A DNA stretch of 64,000 bases, taken from assembly GCF_042649685.1 (NCBI RefSeq), contig NZ_JBHRZT010000073.1:62001-126000 (forward strand), in the 5' to 3' direction. Position numbers and translations under genes: made by a program. The notes below the pieces were generated by a model that was not told the origin of the DNA, ran no database searches, and saw only the letters and a program-made list of their open reading frames with translations. The stretch comes from Bacillus_BA songklensis. Its GTDB lineage: Bacteria; Bacillota; Bacilli; Bacillales; Bacillaceae_H. Shown here one piece after another: positions 41,247 through 51,600 of this stretch; position 1 is the first letter of the stretch; every line of letters begins with the position of its first letter.

Positions 41247-43364
41247 ATGGAGAGTTTGCTTTGGATTAATGCTACTTTATTCATAATTGTAACCGCTTAC
41301 GCCATCTCTCTGTTTGTGTATTTAGTCCGAACGCGTATCGCCTACATTAAACTTGGAAAGAAGGTTGAATTCGACCGAAAGTTTAAAGAGAGATTTGATA
41401 AAATTTGGGTCAACGTATTCGGGCAGAAAAAGCTATTAAAAGATAAAAAAAGCGGAATCATCCACGTCATGTTTTTCTATGGTTTTATTCTCGTCCAATT
41501 TGGAGCAATTGATTTTATCATAAAAGGGCTTGCTCCCGGCGCTCATTTACCGTTAGGACTGCTTTATCCAGCCTTTACATTCTTTCAGGAAATTGTCACA
41601 CTTCTCATCTTAGTTGCTGTCATCTGGGCCTTTTACCGCCGCTACATCGAAAAACTTGTTCGCCTAAAGCGAGGGTTTAAATCAGGACTTGTTTTATTGT
41701 TTATCGGAGGACTGATGTTATCCGTTTTGTTTGGAAACGGGATGTCCATGGTGTGGCATCACCACGAACTTTCACCTTCAGAACCTATTGCTTCATCGAT
41801 TGCTTTTGTTTTCAGCGGATTGAATGAAACCACGGCCATCGTGTTGTTTTATATCGCATGGTGGGTTCACCTGCTGTTCTTGCTCGCTTTCCTCGTATAT
41901 GTACCGCAGTCTAAGCATGCCCATTTAATTGCAGGACCGGCTAATGTGTTTTTTAACCGTCTTTCCAATCCTGGAAAGCTAACGAAAATTGATTTTGAAG
42001 ATGAAACCCAGGAAACGTTTGGCGTAGGGAAAATAGAAGACTTTTCCCAATATCAGCTCATTGATTTATATGCCTGTGTGGAGTGCGGGCGATGTACGAA
42101 TATGTGTCCGGCAACCGGTACAGGGAAGATATTATCGCCAATGGATTTGATCTTGAAGCTGCGTGACCACCTGACAGATAAGGGTGCCGCGGTCACTTCA
42201 AAGGCTCCGTGGGTTCCGACCTTTGCCTTCTCCCATACGAGAGGGAATCAGCTGGCCGTCATGGCAGCGGGAAGTGGTATAACAGAGTCAGCTTCCGCCG
42301 TTGACTACAATCCGTCGCTGATCGGAGAGGTCATCACGGAAGAGGAAATCTGGGCTTGTACAACATGCCGCAACTGTGAAGATCAATGTCCGGTGATGAA
42401 CGAGCATGTCGATAAAATTATTGATTTGCGCCGCTATCTCGTGTTGACAGAAGGAAAAATGGACGCAGAAGCCCAGCGTGCGATGACCAACATTGAGCGC
42501 CAGGGAAATCCATGGGGATTAAACCGAAAAGAACGGGAGAGCTGGCGAGAAGCACGTGAAGATGTCCATATCCCAACCGTCAAGGAATTAAGCAAAGAAG
42601 GAAAAGAGTTTGAGTATCTATTCTGGGTCGGTTCGATGGGCTCCTATGATAATCGCAGTCAAAAAATTGCCTTGTCATTCGCTAAACTTCTAAACGAAGC
42701 AGGCGTAGCCTTTGCCATTTTAGGAAACAGGGAAAAGAATTCCGGGGATACACCGCGCCGTCTTGGAAATGAGTTTTTATTCCAGGAGCTTGCAACGAAA
42801 AATATCGAAGAGTTCGAGAAAAACGGGGTCACGAAAATTGTGACGATCGATCCTCATGCTTATAACATTTTCAAGAACGAATACCCTGACTTCGGATTAA
42901 ACGCAGAAGTCTACCATCATACGGAGCTACTGGCGAAGCTGGTGAAAGAAGGAAAGCTGAAACCGGTTCATGAAGTCAATGAGATGATTACGTTCCATGA
43001 CTCTTGTTACTTAGGAAGATATAACGAAGTCTATGATCCGCCGAGGGAGATTTTGACATCCATTCCGGGTGTCAAGCTGGTCGAGATGGAACGGAATCGT
43101 GAAACGGGAATGTGCTGCGGTGCCGGCGGCGGATTGATGTGGATGGAAGAAACGGCGGGAAGCCGCATCAACGTAGCCAGAACAGAGCAGGCGTTAGCTG
43201 TCAGTCCAACCGTCATCAGTTCAGGATGTCCATACTGTTTAACGATGCTAAGCGACGGAACGAAGGCGAAAGAAGTGGATGAATCAGTCAACACCTACGA
43301 TGTAGCTGAATTATTAGAGAAGGCTGTCTTCGGTCCAGAACAAAAGGAGCAACTTGTTCACTAA
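41247..43364 (+). CDS. fadF: FadF-type iron-sulfur oxidoreductase (YwjF)
   Basis: 705 residues. N-terminal 5-6 membrane helices (heme b/NarI-like), then two [4Fe-4S] ferredoxin motifs, CVECGRCTNMCPATGTGKIL (about 277-296) and CTTCRNCEDQCPVMNEHVDK (about 371-390), and two CCG domains (HDSCYLGRYNEVYDPPREIL; CCGAGGGLMWMEE). In B. subtilis fadF belongs to the FadR regulon and is thought to pass electrons from acyl-CoA dehydrogenase/ETF to menaquinone during fatty acid oxidation. Upstream of the acyl-CoA genes, consistent with that role. Confidence 0.92.
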   Translation: MESLLWINATLFIIVTAYAISLFVYLVRTRIAYIKLGKKVEFDRKFKERFDKIWVNVFGQKKLLKDKKSGIIHVMFFYGFILVQFGAIDFIIKGLAPGAHLPLGLLYPAFTFFQEIVTLLILVAVIWAFYRRYIEKLVRLKRGFKSGLVLLFIGGLMLSVLFGNGMSMVWHHHELSPSEPIASSIAFVFSGLNETTAIVLFYIAWWVHLLFLLAFLVYVPQSKHAHLIAGPANVFFNRLSNPGKLTKIDFEDETQETFGVGKIEDFSQYQLIDLYACVECGRCTNMCPATGTGKILSPMDLILKLRDHLTDKGAAVTSKAPWVPTFAFSHTRGNQLAVMAAGSGITESASAVDYNPSLIGEVITEEEIWACTTCRNCEDQCPVMNEHVDKIIDLRRYLVLTEGKMDAEAQRAMTNIERQGNPWGLNRKERESWREAREDVHIPTVKELSKEGKEFEYLFWVGSMGSYDNRSQKIALSFAKLLNEAGVAFAILGNREKNSGDTPRRLGNEFLFQELATKNIEEFEKNGVTKIVTIDPHAYNIFKNEYPDFGLNAEVYHHTELLAKLVKEGKLKPVHEVNEMITFHDSCYLGRYNEVYDPPREILTSIPGVKLVEMERNRETGMCCGAGGGLMWMEETAGSRINVARTEQALAVSPTVISSGCPYCLTMLSDGTKAKEVDESVNTYDVAELLEKAVFGPEQKEQLVH

Positions 43365-43409
43365 TATATAAGTGGTTTTTTTGAAAATACTGTTATTTTA
43401 TGAGAATTC

Positions 43410-43438
43410 GATAAACGCGCTTATAATGCGCGTTTATC
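43410..43438. promoter_or_regulatory. 11-bp inverted repeat upstream of the thiolase gene
   Basis: GATAAACGCGC (43410-43420) pairs exactly with GCGCGTTTATC (43428-43438), loop TTATAAT that itself contains TATAAT. No T-run follows, so it is either the fadF transcript end or, more likely in view of the -10-like loop, an operator for the TetR-family regulator of this cluster (inference). Confidence 0.5.
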
Positions 43439-43488
43439 TATGTCATGCAGCCGAGCGACTGCTCGTTCAATAAAGGGGAGGAAATGAA

Positions 43489-44670
43489 ATGGGAAAAACA
43501 GTGATTTTAAGCGGAGTTCGTACACCATTTGGAAAGCTGGGGGGCATGCTCAGTTCTTTGACAGCGAGCCAACTTGGCGGAATTGTCGTGAAGGAAGCCA
43601 TTCAAAGAGCCGATGTTCGTCCTGAAGAGATAGAAGAAGTGATTTTAGGCAATGTACTCCAGGGAGGACAGGGGCAAATTCCATCAAGACAAGCTGCCCA
43701 TTATGCCGGCTTACCGTGGGATGTCAAAACAGAAACAATCAACAAGGTATGTGCATCAGGGCTACGCAGCGTCACATTAGCCGATCAAATCATTCGTGCG
43801 GGTGATGAAGAGTTGATAGTAGCTGGCGGAATGGAATCCATGAGCAATGCACCATATCTTCTTCCTAAGGCGCGTTGGGGGCTGCGAATGGGTGATGGGG
43901 CGGTCAAAGATCTAATGATTCATGATGGCCTTACATGCAGTTTTACAGGTGTGCAAATGGGAGTGTATGGAAGCCAAATTTCCAAAGAGATGCAAATATC
44001 AAGAGAAGAACAAGATGCCTGGGCACTTAGGAGTCATCAGGGTGCTATTGCAGCTCTAGAGGAACAAAAATGGTCAGAAGAGATTGTACCTGTGGAAGTG
44101 CCGCAGCGAAAAGGAGGGCCATTAATTGTATCCTGCGATGAAACTCCGAGAAGAGACACGTCAATTGAAAAGCTTTCTTCTTTAAAGCCTGTTTTTGATC
44201 AGACGGGTACGATTACAGCAGGCAATGCCCCTGGTGTCAACGATGGAGCGGCAGCACTTGTTCTAATGAGCGAAGATCGTGCAAAACGGGAGGGACGCAA
44301 ACCGCTAGCAACGATTTTAGGGCATGCCTCTATTGCCATGGAGCCAAGAGATTTTCCGAAAACGCCTGGTTTGGTCATCAATGAATTGTTAAAGAAAACA
44401 GGAAAATCAATAGAAGAGATCGACTTATTTGAAATTAATGAGGCTTTTGCGGCTGTCGCTTTAATTAGCAGTAAGCTGGCCTCCATCGATAAAGAAAAAA
44501 TGAATGTAAACGGGGGGGCTGTCGCGCTTGGCCATCCAATTGGAGCGAGCGGCGCTCGTATTCTTGTCACGCTCATCCATGAGCTGAAACGACGCGGCGG
44601 CGGTATCGGAATTGCTTCTATTTGCAGCGGCGGAGGTCAAGGCGACGCCATTATGGTGGAAGTTGACTAA
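43489..44670 (+). CDS. mmgA: Acetyl-CoA C-acetyltransferase (thiolase)
   Basis: 393 residues. The acyl-accepting Cys is in NKVCASGLRSVTLA (about 85-98), the catalytic His in GGAVALGHPIGASGARI (about 344-360), and the second Cys in SICSGGGQGDAI. Degradative/biosynthetic thiolase II converting 2 acetyl-CoA to acetoacetyl-CoA or the reverse. First gene of a co-directional cluster with 3-hydroxybutyryl-CoA dehydrogenase (15 bases later) and acyl-CoA dehydrogenases. The symbol follows B. subtilis mmgA by similarity of product; orthology is not proven. Confidence 0.85.
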   Translation: MGKTVILSGVRTPFGKLGGMLSSLTASQLGGIVVKEAIQRADVRPEEIEEVILGNVLQGGQGQIPSRQAAHYAGLPWDVKTETINKVCASGLRSVTLADQIIRAGDEELIVAGGMESMSNAPYLLPKARWGLRMGDGAVKDLMIHDGLTCSFTGVQMGVYGSQISKEMQISREEQDAWALRSHQGAIAALEEQKWSEEIVPVEVPQRKGGPLIVSCDETPRRDTSIEKLSSLKPVFDQTGTITAGNAPGVNDGAAALVLMSEDRAKREGRKPLATILGHASIAMEPRDFPKTPGLVINELLKKTGKSIEEIDLFEINEAFAAVALISSKLASIDKEKMNVNGGAVALGHPIGASGARILVTLIHELKRRGGGIGIASICSGGGQGDAIMVEVD

Positions 44671-44685
44671 ACATAAGGGGGAGAA

Positions 44686-45540
44686 ATGATGGAAGTTCAA
44701 ACAATTATGGTTGTTGGCGCAGGTCAGATGGGTTCCGGCATCGCACAAGTTTGTGCGATGGCGGGATATGATGTAATTTTACATGATTTAAAAGAGGAGT
44801 TTATTGACCGAGGGATGAATATCATTCGAAAAAATTTGCAGCGGCAAATCCAGAAAGGTGTTTTAACGGAAGAATCGATTCAACAAATTTTAAATAGGAT
44901 AGCAACGTCTACAGATCTGCAAAATGCTCAAAAAGTTGATCTTGTCATTGAAGCAGCAATGGAAAACATGGATGTAAAGACGACCCTTTTTTCTCAACTA
45001 GATAAAATTGCTCCAGATCATACGATTCTCGCGACAAATACCTCATCTTTGCCTATCACAGAAATCGCGGCTGCTACAAATCGGCCTGAGAAGATTATTG
45101 GGATGCATTTTATGAATCCGGTACCGGTTATGAAGTTAGTCGAGATCATCCGGGGATTGGCAACGGGAGATGAAGTGTATGCGGCCATCCACACCATTAC
45201 AGAAAAACTAAATAAAATTCCGGTGGAAGTAAATGATTTTCCGGGATTTGTATCCAATCGTATTTTAATGCCGATGATTAACGAAGCTGTTTTCACCCTT
45301 TATGAAGGAGTCGCGACAAAAGAAGCTATTGATGAAGTGATGAAGCTTGGCATGAACCATCCGATGGGCCCGCTTACGCTTGCTGATTTTATAGGACTTG
45401 ATACGTGTCTTTATATTATGGAGACGCTTCATGAAGGATTGGGAGAGGACAAATATCGTCCATGCCCGCTTTTGCGTAAATATGTAAAAGCAGGGTGGTT
45501 AGGAAGGAAAACGGGCCGCGGATTTTACGAGTATAAATAA
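44686..45540 (+). CDS. mmgB: 3-hydroxybutyryl-CoA dehydrogenase
   Basis: 284 residues. Rossmann motif VVGAGQMGSGIAQVCAMAGY (about 8-27), catalytic dyad region IGMHFMNPVPVMKLVEII (about 136-153) with His, DFPGFVSNRILMPMINEA and the C-terminal NHPMGPLTLADFIGLD. Interconverts acetoacetyl-CoA and 3-hydroxybutyryl-CoA. Strong GGGGGAGAA upstream. The layout matches mmgA-mmgB; symbol by analogy. Confidence 0.87.
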   Translation: MMEVQTIMVVGAGQMGSGIAQVCAMAGYDVILHDLKEEFIDRGMNIIRKNLQRQIQKGVLTEESIQQILNRIATSTDLQNAQKVDLVIEAAMENMDVKTTLFSQLDKIAPDHTILATNTSSLPITEIAAATNRPEKIIGMHFMNPVPVMKLVEIIRGLATGDEVYAAIHTITEKLNKIPVEVNDFPGFVSNRILMPMINEAVFTLYEGVATKEAIDEVMKLGMNHPMGPLTLADFIGLDTCLYIMETLHEGLGEDKYRPCPLLRKYVKAGWLGRKTGRGFYEYK

Positions 45541-45552
45541 GGAGGTTGCCTC

Positions 45553-46683
45553 ATGACGATTCCCTTCACACAAGAACAGCAAATGCTTCAAAAGATGGTA
45601 CGGGAATTTGCTAGAAATGAAATCGCTCCTTTTGTGGAACGGATGGAGAATGGAGAGTTTCCGCGTGACATTTTGAAGAAAATGGGAGAACCCGGTTTAA
45701 TGGGAATTCCCGTTTCAGAGGAATACGGCGGAGCCGGATTGGATTTTATGTCGTACATCATAGCGATTCATGAAATCTCAAAAATCAGCGCTGCGGTGGG
45801 AGTTATTTTATCCGTTCATACATCTGTTGGAACAAATCCGATTATATACTTTGGCACAGAGGAACAAAAAAAGAAGTATGTGCCTAAGCTTGCATCAGGG
45901 CAATACTTGGGCGCATTTTGTTTAACGGAACCGAATGCCGGATCCGATGCAGCCAACTTAAAAACGAGAGCGGAACAGAAAGAAAATCACTACGTGCTGA
46001 ACGGTTCAAAGGTATTTATTACAAACGGGGGAGAAGCAGATACGTATATCGTCTTTGCATCAACAGATCCGTCGAAGGGCCGTAAAGGGATTTCTGCTTT
46101 TATCGTAGAAAAGGGCACCCCTGGCTTTATCATCGGAAAAGATGAACATAAAATGGGGCTTAACGGCTCAAGGACAACCCAGATTAGCCTGGAAGACTGT
46201 CTTGTTCCAAAAGAAAATTTGCTTGGAACAGAAGGAGAAGGTTTTAAAATCGCGATGGCTAACTTGGATGCGGGACGTATTGGCATTGCAGCCCAGTCGC
46301 TTGGAATTGCTGAGGCTGCTTTGGAGGAGGCCGTCTCCTATGCCAAAACAAGAATTCAATTCGGCAAGCCTATTGCAGCCCAGCAGGGGATTGCTTTTAA
46401 ACTCGCGGATATGGCGACAAGTGTCGAGGCGGCTAAACTACTAACCTATCAAGCAGCCTATTTACGCTCACAAAACATTCCTTGCCGCAAACAAGCTTCC
46501 ATGGCCAAGTTGTTCGCTTCCAGTACAGCAATGAATGCGGCGACAGAAGCAATACAAGTTCTAGGCGGATATGGTTACACAAAAGACTATCCCGCAGAGC
46601 GTTATTTCCGCGATGCGAAGGTTTGTGAAATTTATGAAGGTACAAGTGAAATTCAACGCATTGTTATTAGTAAACAACTATAG
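45553..46683 (+). CDS. Acyl-CoA dehydrogenase (first of two)
   Basis: 376 residues. FCLTEPNAGSDAANLKT and YVLNGSKVFITNGGEADTYI are the FAD/substrate blocks, catalytic Glu is in YEGTSEIQRIVISK near the C-terminus, and LGGYGYTKDYPAERYFRDAK is the ACAD signature. Short-chain acyl-CoA dehydrogenase type, close to Bacillus MmgC/BCD proteins. 12 bases after the preceding gene, so one operon. Its stop codon lies in the first bases of family A repeat copy 4. Confidence 0.9.
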   Translation: MTIPFTQEQQMLQKMVREFARNEIAPFVERMENGEFPRDILKKMGEPGLMGIPVSEEYGGAGLDFMSYIIAIHEISKISAAVGVILSVHTSVGTNPIIYFGTEEQKKKYVPKLASGQYLGAFCLTEPNAGSDAANLKTRAEQKENHYVLNGSKVFITNGGEADTYIVFASTDPSKGRKGISAFIVEKGTPGFIIGKDEHKMGLNGSRTTQISLEDCLVPKENLLGTEGEGFKIAMANLDAGRIGIAAQSLGIAEAALEEAVSYAKTRIQFGKPIAAQQGIAFKLADMATSVEAAKLLTYQAAYLRSQNIPCRKQASMAKLFASSTAMNAATEAIQVLGGYGYTKDYPAERYFRDAKVCEIYEGTSEIQRIVISKQL

Positions 46684-46827
46684 GAATCCACATAAATCAT
46701 TTGCCATGGATAAAAACCATCCACGGCAAATGACGAACCTTTGTAGCCTATTCAAGGAGAGAGAACAGAAAAGCTCGAATAGAAGAAGGCTCGATGACAA
46801 GAGTTGAAAAATTAAACTGGATATATA
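46680..46827 (+). repeat. Family A MITE-like repeat, copy 4 (hairpin 1 only)
   Basis: TATAGGAATCCACATAAATC starts the element; hairpin 1 is TCATTTGCCATGGAT / ATCCACGGCAAATGA; hairpin 2 is deleted (direct junction to AACCTTTGTAGCC); then CTATTCAAGGAGAGAGAACA, GAATAGAAGAAGG, and the end GTTGAAAAATTAAACTGGAT ATATA. Compared with other copies GCC/GGC replaces GAC/GTC: a compensated change. It forms the intergenic region between the two acyl-CoA dehydrogenase genes. Confidence 0.75.
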
Positions 46828-46845
46828 CACGGGGGGATGGGAACG

Positions 46846-47985
46846 ATGTATTTCAAGTTATCAGAAGAGCATGAAATGATTCGAACAATGGTACGGGATT
46901 TTGCTGAAAATGAAGTGGCGCCGACAGCAGCAGAACGTGATGAAAAAGAACGCTTTGACCGTGGAATCTTTGATAAGATGGCGGAACTTGGTTTGACTGG
47001 CATTCCATGGCCTGAAGAGTATGGCGGCACAGGCAGTGACTATTTGGCCTACTGTATTGCGGTAGAAGAGTTATCAAGAGTATGTGCTTCAACAGGGGTA
47101 ACCTTATCTGCCCATACATCATTAGCGGGATGGCCGATTTATAAGTTTGGCACAGAAGAACAAAAGCAAAAGTATTTAAAGCCGATGGCCGAGGGGGAAA
47201 ATATTGGCGCTTATGGTCTAACAGAGCCAGGTTCCGGATCCGATGCCGGGGGCATGAGAACAATGGCGAAGAAAGATGGAGACGATTACATTTTAAACGG
47301 CTCGAAAATTTTTATCACAAATGGTGGAGTAGCTGATTATTATGTGGTGTTTGCTTTAACAGATCCCGAGCAAAAACAAAGGGGAACGAGCGCTTTCATT
47401 ATCGAAAAAGACATGGCAGGATTTTCAGTTGGGAAAAAAGAAAGTAAACTGGGTATTCGTTCATCGCCGACAACTGAAATTATTTTTGAAGATTGCCGTG
47501 TACCGAAAGAAAATCTATTAGGAAAAGAAGGGGACGGCTTTAAAATTGCCATGATGACGTTAGACGGCGGGCGTAACGGCATTGCAGCCCAAGCTGTGGG
47601 GATTGCCCAGGGAGCCCTCGATGCAGCAGTAGCTTATGCAAAAGAACGCCACCAATTCGGAAAGCCTTTAACAGCTCAGCAAGGAATTGCTTTTAAGCTT
47701 GCTGATATGGCAACAAGCATTGAAGCCGCACGTCTTCTAACCTATCAGGCAGCCTGGTTGGAATCCCAAGGCTTACCGTACGGAAAAGAATCAGCTATGT
47801 CCAAGTTATTTGCGGGGGACATTGCAATGAAAGTCACCACAGAAGCGGTCCAAATCTTTGGCGGATATGGTTACACAAAAGATTATCCAGTTGAGCGTTT
47901 CATGAGAGATGCGAAAATTACCCAAATCTATGAGGGGACACAAGAGATTCAACGCTTAGTTATTTCGAGATATGTAACGAAATAA
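46846..47985 (+). CDS. acdA: Acyl-CoA dehydrogenase AcdA
   Basis: 379 residues. The start MYFKLSEEHEMIRTMVRDFA matches B. subtilis AcdA (MNFSLSEEHEM); ATG 46846 is therefore preferred over ATG 46837, with GGGGGG upstream. FAD/substrate blocks YGLTEPGSGSDAGGMRT and YILNGSKIFITNGGVADYY, base Glu in YEGTQEIQRLVISR. AcdA is the short/branched-chain acyl-CoA dehydrogenase, next to fadF in B. subtilis. Likely acts on isobutyryl- or butyryl-CoA together with the mutase encoded downstream. Confidence 0.9.
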   Translation: MYFKLSEEHEMIRTMVRDFAENEVAPTAAERDEKERFDRGIFDKMAELGLTGIPWPEEYGGTGSDYLAYCIAVEELSRVCASTGVTLSAHTSLAGWPIYKFGTEEQKQKYLKPMAEGENIGAYGLTEPGSGSDAGGMRTMAKKDGDDYILNGSKIFITNGGVADYYVVFALTDPEQKQRGTSAFIIEKDMAGFSVGKKESKLGIRSSPTTEIIFEDCRVPKENLLGKEGDGFKIAMMTLDGGRNGIAAQAVGIAQGALDAAVAYAKERHQFGKPLTAQQGIAFKLADMATSIEAARLLTYQAAWLESQGLPYGKESAMSKLFAGDIAMKVTTEAVQIFGGYGYTKDYPVERFMRDAKITQIYEGTQEIQRLVISRYVTK

Positions 47986-48002
47986 ATGATAGGGTGAGGG
48001 AC

Positions 48003-48632
48003 ATGACAAAAAAGCGCCAGGTACTCGCTTCTGTTAAGGATGAAAGGCTGATAGAAAAGCGCCGAGACCAAATGGTTAAGGGCGCTGTCAGCCTATTTAA
48101 GCAGAAGGGGTTTCACCGGACGACTACAAGAGAAATTGCAAAAGCGTCAGGCTTTAGTATTGGAACGTTATACGAGTATATTCAAACAAAAGAAGATGTG
48201 TTGTATCTCGTTTGTGATAGCATTTATGACCAAGTAAGCAATTACCTTGAACAGTCAATCGAAACAGAAGAGCCTACGATTGGGAGTTTAAAGAGGTTAA
48301 TCCGGAATTTCTTTAAGGTTGTGGATGAGATGCAAGAAGAGATTCTTGTTATGTATCAAGAAGTTAAATCTTTGCCTAAAGATGCACTTCCATATGTATT
48401 GAATAAAGAGCTCGATATGGTGTCGATATTTGAACGGTTGATTGCAGATTGCGTAAGAAACGGCGAGTTGGACCTGACCCCTGAGGAAATACACTTATTG
48501 TCTCATCATATCTTTGTACAAGGACAAATGTGGGCGTTTCGCCGTTGGGCGTTGCATCGCTTTTATTCGCTTGAAGAGTATACTGACATGCAAATGAAAT
48601 TCCTGTTATATAATTTAAGCGAGCAAAAATAA
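48003..48632 (+). CDS. TetR-family transcriptional regulator
   Basis: 209 residues. N-terminal helix-turn-helix KGFHRTTTREIAKASGFSIG followed by TLYEYIQTKEDVLYLVCDSI is the TetR signature; the C-terminal ligand domain is divergent. It sits between acdA and icmF in the same direction, so it most likely controls this cluster and senses an acyl-CoA. It is not obviously the FadR of B. subtilis. ATG 48003 follows GTGAGG; GTG 47994 is an alternative. Confidence 0.85.
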   Translation: MTKKRQVLASVKDERLIEKRRDQMVKGAVSLFKQKGFHRTTTREIAKASGFSIGTLYEYIQTKEDVLYLVCDSIYDQVSNYLEQSIETEEPTIGSLKRLIRNFFKVVDEMQEEILVMYQEVKSLPKDALPYVLNKELDMVSIFERLIADCVRNGELDLTPEEIHLLSHHIFVQGQMWAFRRWALHRFYSLEEYTDMQMKFLLYNLSEQK

Positions 48633-48645
48633 GTAAATCAGGGGG

Positions 48646-51600
48646 ATGAAAATGGAACGTTATTCTTTAAAACATCCTGTTCGATTTGTGACAGCATCAA
48701 GTTTATTTGATGGGCATGATGCTTCCATCAATATTATGCGCCGCATTCTCCAGGCAAGCGGAGCGGAAGTGATCCATCTGGGTCACAATCGCTCGGTTGA
48801 AGAAATTGTAAACGCTGCCATACAAGAAGATGTACAGGGGATCGCTATCTCCTCCTATCAAGGAGGCCATATCGAGTATTTTAAGTATATGTACGACTTG
48901 TTAAAGGAAAAGGGGGCCTCCCATATCCGTGTTTACGGAGGAGGGGGCGGCGTGATTATTCCTAAAGAAATAGAAGAACTTCATGAATACGGAATCGCCC
49001 GAATTTTTTCTCCTGAGGATGGCAGAAAGCTGGGCCTTCAAGGAATGATTAATATGATGTTGGAGGAGTGCGATTTCTTAACAATACATGAGCCTGAAAG
49101 CGAAGTAGAAAAGCTAAGTCCTTCCAACCATCTATCTATCGCGAAGCTCATCAGCTTTGTCGAAAACACGGCCCATTATGAGGCGGAACATGCAGCGGCG
49201 CTGGCAGGAGTGAAAGAAAAGTTAAAATCCTCTTCGACGAAAACGCCGGTTATTGGTATTACAGGAACCGGTGGAGCGGGGAAAAGTTCATTAACCGATG
49301 AATTGCTGCGTCGCTTCTTGAATGAAGTCCCTCATCTTCATATTGCTGTCTTATCAGTAGATCCGACGAAACAGAAAACGGGCGGAGCGCTTCTTGGGGA
49401 CCGCATTCGAATGAATACTGTTTCATCACAGCGTGTGTATATGCGCAGTTTGGCTACCAGAAAGTCAGGTTCTGAGTTGTCAGCGGCCATCAAAGATTCG
49501 ATTTCGATTGTAAAAGCTGCCGGTTTTGACCTTGTCATTGTAGAAACAAGCGGAATCGGCCAGGCGGATGCCGAAATTAAAGATATTTGTGATGTATCGA
49601 TTTACGTGATGACAAGTGAGTTCGGTGCGCCATCCCAGCTCGAGAAAATCGAGATGATGGATTATGCAGACTTTGTGGTCATCAACAAGTTTGAGAAAAA
49701 AGGTTCAGAGGATGCCAAGCGCCAAGTTCAAAGACAATATCAGCGCAACCATCTGTTGTTTGATCGAGAGCTGGACCAAATGCCGGTGTATGGGACCATT
49801 GCGAGTCAATTTAATGACCCGGGTACCAATACATTTTTTGTGAGTTTAGTAGAGTGTATCAATCAAAAGGCAAATGTCAATTGGCAAACAAGCCTGTCGG
49901 TCGTAAAAGATGTCGTACGACAAAATCCCATTATCCCTCCTGAACGTCAGCAATATTTAAGAGAAATTGCAGATGCCATTCGGATGTATCATCAACAGGT
50001 TGACGAGCAGGTTAAAACGGCTCGAAAGCTTTATCAAGTAGAAGGGGCATTACAAGTAATCCAGGAGTTGCAGCCGAGCCGGGAAGTCCGTGAAACCCTG
50101 GAAAAAGCGAAAGAAGAGGTCGAGAACCAACTGAGCAGTCAGTCGGTTCACCATTTACAAACATGGCCTCAATTAAAAGAGATGTACAGCAGTGAGCAGC
50201 TTGTCACAAAAGTAAGGGATAAAGAGATTGTGACGAAACTAAAGACAGTTACGTTGTCAGGTTTATCCATCCCGAAAGTCGTGCTTCCTTCATTCGAGGA
50301 TTATGGAGAAATTCTTCGCTGGATTTACAAAGAAAATGTGCCTGGTTCTTTTCCTTATACTGCCGGGGTGTTTCCGTTTAAGCGAGAAGGGGAGGATCCA
50401 AAGCGCCAGTTTGCAGGGGAAGGGACACCGGAACGAACGAATCGCAGGTTTCATTATTTATCAAAAGATGATCAGGCGAAACGTCTCAGCACGGCATTCG
50501 ATTCTGTTACATTGTATGGAGAGGATCCGGATTACCGCCCGGATATCTTTGGTAAAATTGGGGAGAGCGGCGTCAATGTTTGTACGCTCGATGATATGAA
50601 AAAACTGTATGAGGGCTTTGATTTATGCGATCCGTCTACATCTGTCTCCATGACGATTAACGGCCCGGCTCCTATCATTTTAGCAATGTTTATAAATACA
50701 GCCATTAGCCAGCAAGTCGAAAAAGAAGAGCAGCGGCTAGGCCGAGCGCTGACGGATGATGAATATGAGCAAGTGAAAGTGAAGGCACTGCGGACGGTGC
50801 GCGGCACGGTGCAAGCTGATATTCTGAAGGAAGACCAAGGCCAGAATACATGTATTTTCTCAACTGAGTTTGCTCTAAAAATGATGGGGGACATCCAGCA
50901 GTATTTCATTGAACAAGGAGTGAAAAATTATTATTCAGTTTCGATTTCCGGCTACCATATCGCCGAAGCGGGAGCGAATCCGATTTCCCAGCTTGCCTTT
51001 ACATTAGCGAATGGCTTTACGTATGTGGAGTACTACTTAAGCAGGGGGATGAAAATCGATGATTTCGCACCTAATTTATCTTTTTTCTTCAGTAACGGCT
51101 TAGATCCAGAGTATACAGTGATTGGCCGTGTGGCACGCCGTATATGGGCGGTTGTGATGAGGGAGAAATACAAAGCGAATGAACGGAGCCAAAAGCTGAA
51201 ATATCATGTACAGACTTCAGGACGTTCCCTTCATGCACAGGAAGTGGACTTTAATGATATTCGTACGACCTTGCAAGCTCTTATGGCGTTGCACGATAAT
51301 TGTAATTCCCTGCATACAAATGCGTATGATGAAGCCATTACAACACCGACGGAAGAATCTGTTCGCCGTGCGATGGCGATCCAATTGATCATTACAAAAG
51401 AGCATGGTTTAACGAAAAATGAAAATCCTTTGCAAGGTTCCTTTATTATTGAAGAACTAACCGATTTAGTAGAAGAAGCCGTATTGCAGGAATTTGAGAG
51501 AATCAGTGACCGCGGCGGTGTGCTCGGAGCCATGGAAATGCAATATCAGCGAGGGAAGATCCAAGATGAGTCCATGTTATATGAAATGAAAAAACATTCC

